Source: Sphingobacteruim zhuxiongii (GTDB lineage: Bacteria; Bacteroidota; Bacteroidia; Sphingobacteriales; Sphingobacteriaceae). From it: a stretch of DNA of 64,000 bases. The notes under the pieces were generated by a model that ran no database searches, had not been told where the DNA came from, and saw only the letters and a program-made list of their open reading frames with translations. The position numbers and the translations under genes were made by a program. Below, piece by piece: positions 34,692-42,988 of the stretch. Within the stretch, counting starts at the first letter, position 1. Each line of letters starts with the position of its first letter. Where the stretch lies: the NCBI RefSeq assembly GCF_009557615.1, contig NZ_CP045652.1, positions 4,154,001 to 4,218,000 on the forward strand. Direction: 5' to 3'.

Positions 34692-37178
34692 CTAGCTTGC
34701 TTTTACAGCAGGCTTATTTTTATTATTGTGCTTATATCCCATCCATGCAGCAAATCCCAATCCGATAACCAAGACAATTGATGCTATTAGCGAGATGATA
34801 TTGGAAATACGCATAGACTCTGGAGCGAATACAAACTCCACTTTATGATTTCCTCCAGGGAGTTTTAAACCACGTAACAAATAATCTGCGCGAATAATTG
34901 GCGCTTCTTCGCCATCCACGTAAGCTTTCCAGCCCTTATCGTAAAATATTTCTGAGAATACGGCAAAGCCTTCTGCAGGTGTACTGTATTCGTATTTTAG
35001 CGTATCCGGATGATAAGAAATCAACTTAATTTCCGCATTTGGAGAGTTGGCGATTCCTTTATCATTGAACTGGTTTTTGAATCCCTCATTGATTACCGCT
35101 TCTTTGCGCGGATCAATTGTCCCTAAGGCGCTCATTTCTTCATTATTACTCTTTACGAAACTCACTTTGTCAACAAACCAAGCATTTCCTAAAGCCGAAC
35201 TACGGCGTTGAATACGATCTGAGTTGTTCGACGGATCTTTCGTAATCACGTAGCGAACATTAAGCATATCCAATACGTCTTCATTGATATTATTATTGAA
35301 TTGATTTTCCAATACTTCTTGGAAGCGCATCAATTTAGCGGCATGATAACCACCTATGCTTTTATGGAAATAAGAAGCTCCCGCATCTTGAAAGGGGCTG
35401 GTTGTCAAATCGAACACTCGGTAAGAAAGATCTTTATCCATATGGATCAATTGATCAACCTCGCGTTCAGGAATTGGTTTATCGTAGATGCTTTTGTCAA
35501 CAAACGCGTCGTTGTTTAGATAACGTTTATCAACTGACCATAAATCAACTAAAGTAATTAATGTGATCGCTGCTATTAGAATAGTCGCTGAAACTTTCTT
35601 TTTCACGAATGCAAAGACCAATCCCAAGGTCAAAGCAACGATAAAGAATGATCTCCACGCATCCTTCGACGCTAAGTCCGAACGATCTTTTAATAATGAA
35701 TTTGCCAATTCATTGGCAAGATTCTGATCTCCCACCAATTGTTGCAATTGACCAACATATTGCTGATGTTGTGATGTTCTTAAGTCCAATACACTTGGCA
35801 TCAAAGCAATCAATAGACAAAGCGCAGCAACTGCTCCGCCTGTATACAGAATTGTTTTATCTAATTTAGGAATTTCATTACCCCTTGTGATTAATTCGTT
35901 TAATGCCAGTATTGCCATAATTGGTATCAGAACCGCAGGAATCACTAAGATCGACTCAACCGCTCTAAACTTATTGTACATCGGAAAATAATCAAAAAAC
36001 AAATCCGACACCAATGGGAAGTTTTTACCAAACGATAAAAGAATCGCGAGAATAGTAGCCGTCAAAATCCACCATTTTAAGCGATTTTTGACGATGAACA
36101 AACCTAAAATCGCAAGGAATATGACAGCAGCACCAAAGTACCAAGGTCCGGAAGTAAAAGATTTCTCTCCCCAATATGTTGGGAAATAGCTTTTCGCCAT
36201 TTGCACCGCTTCGCCTTGAGGAGCTCCAACTTTTACCAAGGTTTTTACTACATTCGATTTCTCATCTAAGACGCCCGATGAACGTCCACCATATGCGTTT
36301 GGAATAAGGAAAGTAATATTTTCTCCTACTCCTTGGCTCCAAGCATAAGCATAATCTTTGTCTAATCCTCCTGAAGGCGCTTCTGCATCTCCAGTTTTTG
36401 TTAAGTTCGCTTTCCCACGAATAGTTTCTTTTGCATATTCATAGGTTGGAAACAATACAGAAGCATTAACTAGCACGGCTATTATGACACCTACCAGTTG
36501 CAATACCGACGCTTGCACAAAATTCTTAAGCTTCTTATCGCGGATTGCATAATATAACTCAAACCCTACTAATACCAAGATACTTAAGAACAAATAATAA
36601 GTAATTTGGACGTGGTTGGCCCGTAACTCTAATGCCAGAAATAAGGCTAATAATGATGGCCCCCAATAACGACTCCCTCTGTAACAAAGAATAACCGAAG
36701 CAATTATAGGCGCCATATAAGCGATCGCGTAGGCCCTACTTAGGTGTCCCGCTTCAACATATATGATGTTATAAGATGAAAAGGCCAAGGCAATGGCACC
36801 TAATGCCGCCAGCCAAGGACGTATTTTTAATACAGAAAATAAAAAATACCCTCCCAGTAAGAACAGTAATAACACATCTGATGGAGGTGGAAAAACAGCA
36901 CGAATTGCTGGTCCTATATGTGTTGTCAAGTTGTTTGCGTGGTCATACCAAATTTGGTAGGTAGGCATTCCGCCGAACATTGAGTTTGTCCACAAAGGAG
37001 TCTTTCCATCCTTTTCTTTGTAGTCGAAAATTTCCTTCTGGCTGCCTCTCGCCTGCATCACATCATGCTGCAATAACGTTTTCCCTTGCCATACCGGTGT
37101 AAAGTAGAATACAACCAACAGCAGGAAGATCCCTATAACAGATAGGTGATTCGCATTTTCCTTAAACCAATTTTTCAT
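34692..37178 (-). CDS. YfhO-family polytopic membrane protein
   Basis: 828 residues with roughly 12 or more membrane helices in the first 530 residues (for example VIGIFLLLVVFYFTPVW and LLLFLLGGYFLFSVLKIRPW) and a periplasmic C-terminal region ending in one last helix (ISLIASIVLVIGLGFAAWMGY). This matches the bacterial YfhO/GT-C-like family, some of which transfer sugars from lipid carriers to envelope polymers. A DE pair typical of GT-C active sites is not evident to me, so the glycosyltransferase role is by family only. Confidence 0.8.
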   Translation of the reverse strand: MKNWFKENANHLSVIGIFLLLVVFYFTPVWQGKTLLQHDVMQARGSQKEIFDYKEKDGKTPLWTNSMFGGMPTYQIWYDHANNLTTHIGPAIRAVFPPPSDVLLLFLLGGYFLFSVLKIRPWLAALGAIALAFSSYNIIYVEAGHLSRAYAIAYMAPIIASVILCYRGSRYWGPSLLALFLALELRANHVQITYYLFLSILVLVGFELYYAIRDKKLKNFVQASVLQLVGVIIAVLVNASVLFPTYEYAKETIRGKANLTKTGDAEAPSGGLDKDYAYAWSQGVGENITFLIPNAYGGRSSGVLDEKSNVVKTLVKVGAPQGEAVQMAKSYFPTYWGEKSFTSGPWYFGAAVIFLAILGLFIVKNRLKWWILTATILAILLSFGKNFPLVSDLFFDYFPMYNKFRAVESILVIPAVLIPIMAILALNELITRGNEIPKLDKTILYTGGAVAALCLLIALMPSVLDLRTSQHQQYVGQLQQLVGDQNLANELANSLLKDRSDLASKDAWRSFFIVALTLGLVFAFVKKKVSATILIAAITLITLVDLWSVDKRYLNNDAFVDKSIYDKPIPEREVDQLIHMDKDLSYRVFDLTTSPFQDAGASYFHKSIGGYHAAKLMRFQEVLENQFNNNINEDVLDMLNVRYVITKDPSNNSDRIQRRSSALGNAWFVDKVSFVKSNNEEMSALGTIDPRKEAVINEGFKNQFNDKGIANSPNAEIKLISYHPDTLKYEYSTPAEGFAVFSEIFYDKGWKAYVDGEEAPIIRADYLLRGLKLPGGNHKVEFVFAPESMRISNIISLIASIVLVIGLGFAAWMGYKHNNKNKPAVKAS

Positions 37179-37206
37179 TTATTATATAGGATTATTGATA
37201 TAGCCC

Positions 37207-37214
37207 CAAAAATA
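37207..37214 (-). promoter_or_regulatory. Promoter -7 box of the YfhO-type gene
   Basis: TATTTTTG on the minus strand, exact TAnnTTTG, 28 nt before the ATG at 37178. Confidence 0.5.
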
Positions 37215-37218
37215 TAGA

Positions 37219-37519
37219 ATTGATTTCAATTATCCGTATCGTCGCGTAGATTTTAATAAAAGCCTTTGCAGAGTCGTTTCAAACTACTACTTGAAGGGTT
37301 AAGGTCCGAAGGAGTCTTGTAGGAACCCTATTCTTTAATTAGATTTTTTGTGTAATTTTTTTCGAACAGATTTTATAAATAATTGGATATATCTAAAGGT
37401 TCGGCAGGTTATTCCACACGGTATTTATTCAAAGCGAATATTCGTTGATATAACTCCTCAAGCGTGTTTTCAAAGGAGTCTACAGTAAATAGGTAGATCC
37501 CAAATGGGCATAAAGATCG
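37219..37519 (-). pseudogene. Possible gene relic, minus strand
   Basis: The 377-nt gap 37179-37555 has no intact gene. One minus-strand frame reads with a coding look but is broken by stops: a 36-codon open piece ending at 37409-37411 (CPFGIYLFTVDSFENTL, then EELYQRIFALNKYRVE), then in the same frame PAEPLDISNYL, NLFEKNYTKNLIKE and further pieces. I recognise no family. A decayed gene would explain it, but chance in AT-rich DNA is quite possible. The 7-bp palindrome AGTGAAA/TTTCACT at 37538-37557 lies at its 3' side. Confidence 0.25.
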
Positions 37520-37555
37520 CTAACAATAGGATGTTTTAGTGAAACGCAGATTTCA

Positions 37556-38242
37556 CTAACCTTTCTGAATTAGGTTCTTAATATTAGCCAGCTCACCAAA
37601 CAAAACTAACAAATCATTTTCACGCAACACTGTATCTGATTTTGCAATTCCAGAAGCTTCCTTCAATAATTTCGTTGCCCCTTCTGCCGTTGTTTCAGTT
37701 TCAACTTGCAACGTGGTTAATACAATTACCTTGTACTTATTGGTTAAATCAGCGTCTTTTAAAGTCATTCCGACATACTTTGCTGGCACACGTGTTTCCA
37801 CAATACTATATTTATCAGACACTTTAAAAGAGTCAACGATATCAATATTATCCAGTCGCATCGCTAATCGCTCGGCGGCCTCTTCTTCCGGCATAATGTA
37901 TTCATCGATATTCATCGCCTCAAGAACTGTTTTTTGCAAATCCGATACAACGCGTCCAATAATTCGTTTGACTTTCAATTGCTTTAAAAGCGCAACAGTC
38001 AATAAACTTGCGCCTTCTTCTTCCCCAATAGCAACGATAACAGCATTGCTATCACGTAAAGGCAAGGAGCTTACTGCCTCCTTGTCGGTCGAATCTAAAC
38101 ACACGGTATGCGTTATTTTATCCTTCGTTTGTTCAACGATACTTAAATTTTTATCAGCAGCAATTACTTCATGTCCTAATTCTGTTAAATGAATAGCCAA
38201 TGATCTTCCAAAATGTCCGAGTCCCAGTACGATGTATTTCAT
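37556..38242 (-). CDS. trkA: TrkA-type potassium-uptake regulatory subunit
   Basis: 228 residues. RCK_N domain with the nucleotide-binding GLGHFGRSLAIHL near the start, acidic residue in VIAADKN, and VCLDSTDKEA; RCK_C domain in the last third (VETRVPAKYVGMTLKDADL). This single-RCK form is the KtrA/TrkA gating subunit that binds NAD(H) or ATP/ADP and controls the TrkH/KtrB channel. Its start lies 2 nt after the trkH gene, so the two are made together. Confidence 0.93.
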   Translation of the reverse strand: MKYIVLGLGHFGRSLAIHLTELGHEVIAADKNLSIVEQTKDKITHTVCLDSTDKEAVSSLPLRDSNAVIVAIGEEEGASLLTVALLKQLKVKRIIGRVVSDLQKTVLEAMNIDEYIMPEEEAAERLAMRLDNIDIVDSFKVSDKYSIVETRVPAKYVGMTLKDADLTNKYKVIVLTTLQVETETTAEGATKLLKEASGIAKSDTVLRENDLLVLFGELANIKNLIQKG

Positions 38243-38244
38243 AA

Positions 38245-40029
38245 TTAAAACAGAATTTTTTCAGTTGGATAAATATAGCTTTTGTTCTTCGTATTCTTAA
38301 TAAACGCGACAAGCAAAGTCAGCATCCCCACACGTCCCACAAACATGGTCAACATTAAAATAATCTTACTCGTCGCGGACAACGAGGCGGTAATACCCAA
38401 AGACAAGCCACAGGTGGTATACGCGGACACCGTTTCAAAAAGCAAGGGCACCATCTGTTGGTTGGGATCTGAAAAATTAAGTAGAATAAAGCTGAATAAG
38501 ATTGTTAATATGGATAAGAGTATAATCGCGAATGATTTATTGACCGATTCGGCTGCAATCTTGCGTTTAAATACTTCGATAGATTCTTTTCCTCTCGCTA
38601 AAGCAACAATATTCATGAGCGCAATAGCTACCGTTGTCACTTTCACTCCCCCACCAGTTGACCCTGGAGATACGCCAACCCACATTAAGGTGACAACCAT
38701 GATTAACGTTGGAATATTAATAAAATTAAGGTTCACACTGTTGAATCCTGCTGATCTGGCAGAATTGGCCATGAATAATGAGGTTACCCAATCACCATAA
38801 ACCGTCTTGTCATCAATTAAGCTATGGTTTTTCTCGAGCAAAAAATAAGAGATTGTCGCTACGATAATTACGAAAAGATTACAGATCACAATAAAACGCG
38901 AATTGAATGAAAACACCTGCGGTCTATGGATATAATTGCGTTGGAAAATATACTTACAGATGAAGGCATCGATTCTAGCTTTTATTAAAGTATAGAAGTT
39001 AAAAATAGTTCCAAACCCTAAACTACCAATAATAAACATGGACGAAACTGCCAATTGAAAATTATAATTAAACCGATAGTTTTCGTTGTTTATGCCTTCT
39101 TTGATAATCGTAAACCCAGAGTTACAGAACCCGGATATGGCATGAAAAGCTGCAAAAAAAACTCGCTCTCCGAAGCTGTCGAACAATTTAGGGTCTAAAG
39201 AGAAAAAGATTAACAATCCACCAATAAATTCAAACAAGAAGGTGATTAAGATAATGGTGATTAAGGTCGATATGACCGAGTTCAGTTTATTCTCTCCCAA
39301 TATTTCTCCAAACATCAATTGATTTTTAAAGGAGAAACCTCCGGAGAAAAAATATCCAAAAAACCCTGTAAAGGTCATGATTCCCAATCCGCCTATCTGA
39401 ATTAGCGCCATGATAACCGCTTGTCCGAAGAAGGAGAAATTCGTCGAAATATCTGTCACAGTAAGCCCTGTAATACACACGGCGCTTGTTGCCATAAAAA
39501 AGGCATCAATAAAGCTTAATGGAGCTTCCAACGTTGTTCTAGGCAACATCAACAGTACCGCCCCGAGAATAATTAATCCAAGAAAGCTGACAACGAAAAG
39601 TATAGTTGGATTAAAATAAAAGTTATCGAAAAACAGGCTACTCCGAGAAAGTTCAGACAGAAACATAATTGCAATCCCCATATACAGCCATTCGTCTTTT
39701 TCAAAGGTGGATATAAGACCTCCCGAATGCCTTGCAATGGTAACCAGTAAAAAATATGCCGTGATTACAACGCCAGAATAATGCGAAACATCGATCCGCC
39801 TTGCTACCAAAATCGAGGATACTGTTCGAATCGTCTCGAATAGAAACAATCCGTAATACATCGAAATGACTATTTTCTGGGTGATATCCGCTAATTCTGG
39901 ATCGGTAATATAGCCGACGTGAAGCACCATTGTAACTGCGCAGATCAGGCTTAAATAAAAAAGTACTTGATCGACAGCTTTATTATGATATCTAAATATG
40001 AATTTGAGAAAACTAAAAATAGAGTCCAT
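38245..40029 (-). CDS. trkH: TrkH/KtrB-family potassium transporter
   Basis: 594 residues. About ten membrane helices with selectivity-loop segments such as MATSAVCITGLTVTD, FHAISGFCNSGFT, ANSARSAGFNSV and TVSAYTTCGLSLG, the four-repeat pore typical of Trk/Ktr channels. Longer than KtrB because of extra N-terminal helices (about residues 1-150), a form seen in some Bacteroidota. It takes up K+ under control of the adjacent trkA product. An exact -7 box ends 6 nt before its ATG, and a parS-like palindrome lies just upstream. Confidence 0.92.
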   Translation of the reverse strand: MDSIFSFLKFIFRYHNKAVDQVLFYLSLICAVTMVLHVGYITDPELADITQKIVISMYYGLFLFETIRTVSSILVARRIDVSHYSGVVITAYFLLVTIARHSGGLISTFEKDEWLYMGIAIMFLSELSRSSLFFDNFYFNPTILFVVSFLGLIILGAVLLMLPRTTLEAPLSFIDAFFMATSAVCITGLTVTDISTNFSFFGQAVIMALIQIGGLGIMTFTGFFGYFFSGGFSFKNQLMFGEILGENKLNSVISTLITIILITFLFEFIGGLLIFFSLDPKLFDSFGERVFFAAFHAISGFCNSGFTIIKEGINNENYRFNYNFQLAVSSMFIIGSLGFGTIFNFYTLIKARIDAFICKYIFQRNYIHRPQVFSFNSRFIVICNLFVIIVATISYFLLEKNHSLIDDKTVYGDWVTSLFMANSARSAGFNSVNLNFINIPTLIMVVTLMWVGVSPGSTGGGVKVTTVAIALMNIVALARGKESIEVFKRKIAAESVNKSFAIILLSILTILFSFILLNFSDPNQQMVPLLFETVSAYTTCGLSLGITASLSATSKIILMLTMFVGRVGMLTLLVAFIKNTKNKSYIYPTEKILF

Positions 40030-40035
40030 GTGCTA

Positions 40036-40043
40036 CAAACTTA
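40036..40043 (-). promoter_or_regulatory. Promoter -7 box of trkH-trkA
   Basis: TAAGTTTG on the minus strand, exact TAnnTTTG. It ends 6 nt before the trkH ATG (40029), so the RNA would be leaderless or nearly so. Confidence 0.5.
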
Positions 40044-40070
40044 GGAATATCCACCGAGATACACGCAGCC

Positions 40071-40086
40071 CTTTTCACGTGAAACT
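40071..40086. promoter_or_regulatory. parS-like palindrome upstream of trkH
   Basis: CTTTTCACGTGAAACT matches the ParB-site consensus TGTTTCACGTGAAACA at 13 of 16 positions and contains the perfect palindrome TTTCACGTGAAA. It sits between the AsmA-like gene and the trkH promoter, where it could also be an operator for another regulator. Confidence 0.4.
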
Positions 40087-41881
40087 AGTTCTCCTTTTCT
40101 TCATTTTTGTTTTTCTTCTTGAAGATACCTTTAATGAAATTACCCGTCTTGTTAATCACTTTCTTCGATTCATCCACTATGGTTTTCGCCTCTTCAGCTG
40201 TTCCCATCAGTTTCGCTTCTCTTTCTTTGCTAATGCCAGCACATTGTTTTATACCATCAAGAAGGCTCTGCCACATCGTTTTAAAGAAAGAATGTTCGGG
40301 AACACGGCGGTAGTTGATTTTGGCGACGTGATACTTCTCATTGGCGTCGGGATTACTATCATTTATTAGAATCTGATTGACAATAAAAGAAGCAATACCT
40401 TTCTTCTCTATATCCGAACCCGGTGCATTTAGCAGACTAATTTTCAAATGGTCGTAATCAAAACGAAAATCTCCCCAGTTCCGATGATCATTTGCAGACA
40501 TATTGAAATTGATTTTTCGGATATTCCCCGAAGCAATTTCCACGTTCAATAGTGGCTTCAATATTTTATTGAATGATGTCGCTTGCATACTTCCCAAGGT
40601 TCCGCTGTAGGTATGCGAACCATCCTTGCTCAGCATATCAAATCCAAAATGAATATTTAGATTTCCCGCATTCATTATTTTCGCAGATAGATTGGCTTTC
40701 ATCATTCTATCCTTTTGTAACGATAAGCTATCGTTCGTTAAATTCGTGATTGTCCCTTTCGCATTATTAAATGTTAGCGTTCCTTCTCGATTAAATTTCG
40801 CGCTGTGTTCTCCATAGAGAATGTCAATATTATCTACAAAAACCGTATCTATTCGAATCAACTTCTGGACTTTCATCAATTGTTGATGCGGGGAATTTCC
40901 GATCTTTGAAGTCGCCTTTTTCGGATATCTTTTATCGTTGTAGAGAGATACCGAGCCGTTTTTTATCTGTATGCGTTCAGCAATTGTTTGTTGATCATCG
41001 ATTAATTGTTTGAAATTCAACTTCTCCAAACGCAATGTATCAAACTTCATGACCGCCATAGTCACATTCTGCCCTTTTGTTTTAAAGTATGCAGATTTGC
41101 TCATCTTTGGAGCATATTCCACCTTCGTTAAAAGGACGTTTTCATCTCTAGTATTGATTTTTAATCGGTCAAACTTTGCCTTATAAATTCCATTTGAAAG
41201 GTCATAAGTAAACCCCGGCACATCGATGTCAACCATCTTCGTATAGAACAAGCGTGTAGAATCATTAATCGAAGTCTCATCCAACAATACGTCATGTACA
41301 TTAATCCCTATACTATCTAAAACTATATCACTGGATTTCCCATTTTCAATCTTAGAGAATTTAAATTTGACGTTATCAATTTTTATATCTCTAACATTTA
41401 CCGCGTTAAAAACATCTTTTATATTATCATATAATGTTTTGGTTTTTCTATCTACAATAGTATCATTATAAGCATGATACTCCTGTACCATATGGATATC
41501 TGGCGATTCGAAATTAATAGATTTAATGAAGAGTGTTTTATTTTTCAATACGTCCCAAAGATTGAAACTTCGGACTTTTAGTGCCGCTAACTTGATATGA
41601 TATCGACTATTTGGCGCCAATTTCTGTGCTACCATCTTTCTATAGACATTGGTATCAGGCACCAATTCTGCATTTTTGAGCGTCACATTCCCTAACGCAA
41701 CATTCAAATCTAAGTCGTCATACTTTATACTGTACAAGCCATTTGTTGCATTCGTAACAGTTTCCTTAAGTTTCGTTTCGACAAGCGGTTTCCAGTTTCT
41801 ACTGAAATACCATGCAACACCCAATACTATAAGTACGAGCATTAAAAGAATGCCAATAATCCATTTCCAAATTGGTTTCAT
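40085..41881 (-). CDS. AsmA/DUF748-like envelope protein
   Basis: 598 residues. One N-terminal membrane anchor (MKPIWKWIIGILLMLVLIVLGVAWYF) followed by a long region of repeated beta strands with motifs such as LNVALGNVTLKNAELVPDT and FKFSKIENGKSSDIVLDSIGIN, the pattern of AsmA-like proteins that extend across the periplasm and are linked to lipid transport or outer-membrane assembly. The C-terminus is a short charged coiled region (AEEAKTIVDESKKVINKTG). Family placement is by pattern, not by an exact motif. Confidence 0.6.
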   Translation of the reverse strand: MKPIWKWIIGILLMLVLIVLGVAWYFSRNWKPLVETKLKETVTNATNGLYSIKYDDLDLNVALGNVTLKNAELVPDTNVYRKMVAQKLAPNSRYHIKLAALKVRSFNLWDVLKNKTLFIKSINFESPDIHMVQEYHAYNDTIVDRKTKTLYDNIKDVFNAVNVRDIKIDNVKFKFSKIENGKSSDIVLDSIGINVHDVLLDETSINDSTRLFYTKMVDIDVPGFTYDLSNGIYKAKFDRLKINTRDENVLLTKVEYAPKMSKSAYFKTKGQNVTMAVMKFDTLRLEKLNFKQLIDDQQTIAERIQIKNGSVSLYNDKRYPKKATSKIGNSPHQQLMKVQKLIRIDTVFVDNIDILYGEHSAKFNREGTLTFNNAKGTITNLTNDSLSLQKDRMMKANLSAKIMNAGNLNIHFGFDMLSKDGSHTYSGTLGSMQATSFNKILKPLLNVEIASGNIRKINFNMSANDHRNWGDFRFDYDHLKISLLNAPGSDIEKKGIASFIVNQILINDSNPDANEKYHVAKINYRRVPEHSFFKTMWQSLLDGIKQCAGISKEREAKLMGTAEEAKTIVDESKKVINKTGNFIKGIFKKKNKNEEKEN

Positions 41882-41945
41882 AAATCTATAATGGGTTTTG
41901 CCTATTATCCCTAAGCAGAAACAATGATATAGACAATATGTTTAG

Positions 41946-42866
41946 CTAATTTCGATTATTTTCGTTGTTGTATATACTAATGTAGCTATCGTAACGTGAG
42001 GGTTCGATCTCTCCAGCCTCTACCGCCTGCAATACAGCGCAGCCTGGCTCATTAATATGTCGACAGTTGTGGAACTTACATTCATTCAATAAAGCGCGCA
42101 TTTCCGGAAAGAAATGAGATAATTCCTGCGGTTCGATATCAACGATACCAAGTTCACGAATTCCAGGGGTATCAATAAGCTTTCCGCCGAAAGGCAATTC
42201 AATCATTTCAGCGAAAGTAGTCGTGTGCTTGCCTTTATCTGACCATTCTGATATTTCACCTGTTTTCATAGCGGCTTCGGGAACAACAGCATTTACCAAT
42301 GTCGACTTACCCACGCCTGAATGCCCAGATACGACTGTCGTCTTGTCTTTCAATAATGTGCGTACCTCTTCAATATGTTCTCCTTCTAGCGCCGATACCG
42401 CATAGCAAGGATAGCCTAGGTGCTCGTAAAGCCCCATAAATTCATCAAGCAGTTCCAATCCCTCCTCGCTGAATAAATCGAGCTTGTTAAAAATTAAAAT
42501 AGCGGGGATACTGTAAGCTTCTGCCGTTACCAAAAAACGATCTATGAAGCCCGTAGAGGTCGCTGGAGAAGCGAGTGTAACAACAAGAATCGCCTGATCC
42601 AAGTTTGCACCAATAATTTGCGTTTGCTTGGATAGGTTAACTGATTTCCGAATAATATAGTTTTTGCGGGGCTCCAGTTCCGTTATAATTCCTTTCTGCT
42701 GTCCGGGTTCCAATTCAAATTTTACCCAGTCGCCGACAGCAACAGGATTGGTACTCTTAATCCCATGGGTTCTAAATTTCCCTTTTATCCTGCACTCATA
42801 GCGAACGTCATCAGGTCCTAAAACCAAATACCAACTACCTGTAGATTTCGTTACTAAACCGCGCAT
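41946..42866 (-). CDS. rsgA: Ribosome small-subunit-dependent GTPase A
   Basis: 306 residues. An OB-fold N-terminus, then a circularly permuted GTPase: G4 NKLD (127-130), G1 GHSGVGKST (181-189), G3 DTPG (222-225), and the zinc site C263, C268, H270, C276. RsgA acts late in 30S assembly and hydrolyses GTP when bound to the subunit. The permuted motif order is the family hallmark. It stands alone, divergent from polA. Confidence 0.96.
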   Translation of the reverse strand: MRGLVTKSTGSWYLVLGPDDVRYECRIKGKFRTHGIKSTNPVAVGDWVKFELEPGQQKGIITELEPRKNYIIRKSVNLSKQTQIIGANLDQAILVVTLASPATSTGFIDRFLVTAEAYSIPAILIFNKLDLFSEEGLELLDEFMGLYEHLGYPCYAVSALEGEHIEEVRTLLKDKTTVVSGHSGVGKSTLVNAVVPEAAMKTGEISEWSDKGKHTTTFAEMIELPFGGKLIDTPGIRELGIVDIEPQELSHFFPEMRALLNECKFHNCRHINEPGCAVLQAVEAGEIEPSRYDSYISIYNNENNRN

Positions 42867-42953
42867 ATAAAATCCCTCATACCTGTTAAATCTGTCATTA
42901 TTCTACGCAAAAATGGAAAAAATTTATTAATCTTTACGTCTATTTGAATTTGT

Positions 42954-42961
42954 TAACTTTG
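42954..42961 (+). promoter_or_regulatory. Promoter -7 box of polA
   Basis: TAACTTTG, exact TAnnTTTG, 27 nt before the TTG start of polA. No clear -33. Confidence 0.5.
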
Positions 42962-42988
42962 TTGTTAGCGCATTAATAAAAAACGATT

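Noticed and set aside
37538..37557. AGTGAAA...TTTCACT inverted repeat after trkA
   Set aside because: It overlaps the trkA stop but has no U-run on the minus strand, so I did not call a terminator; an operator role cannot be supported.
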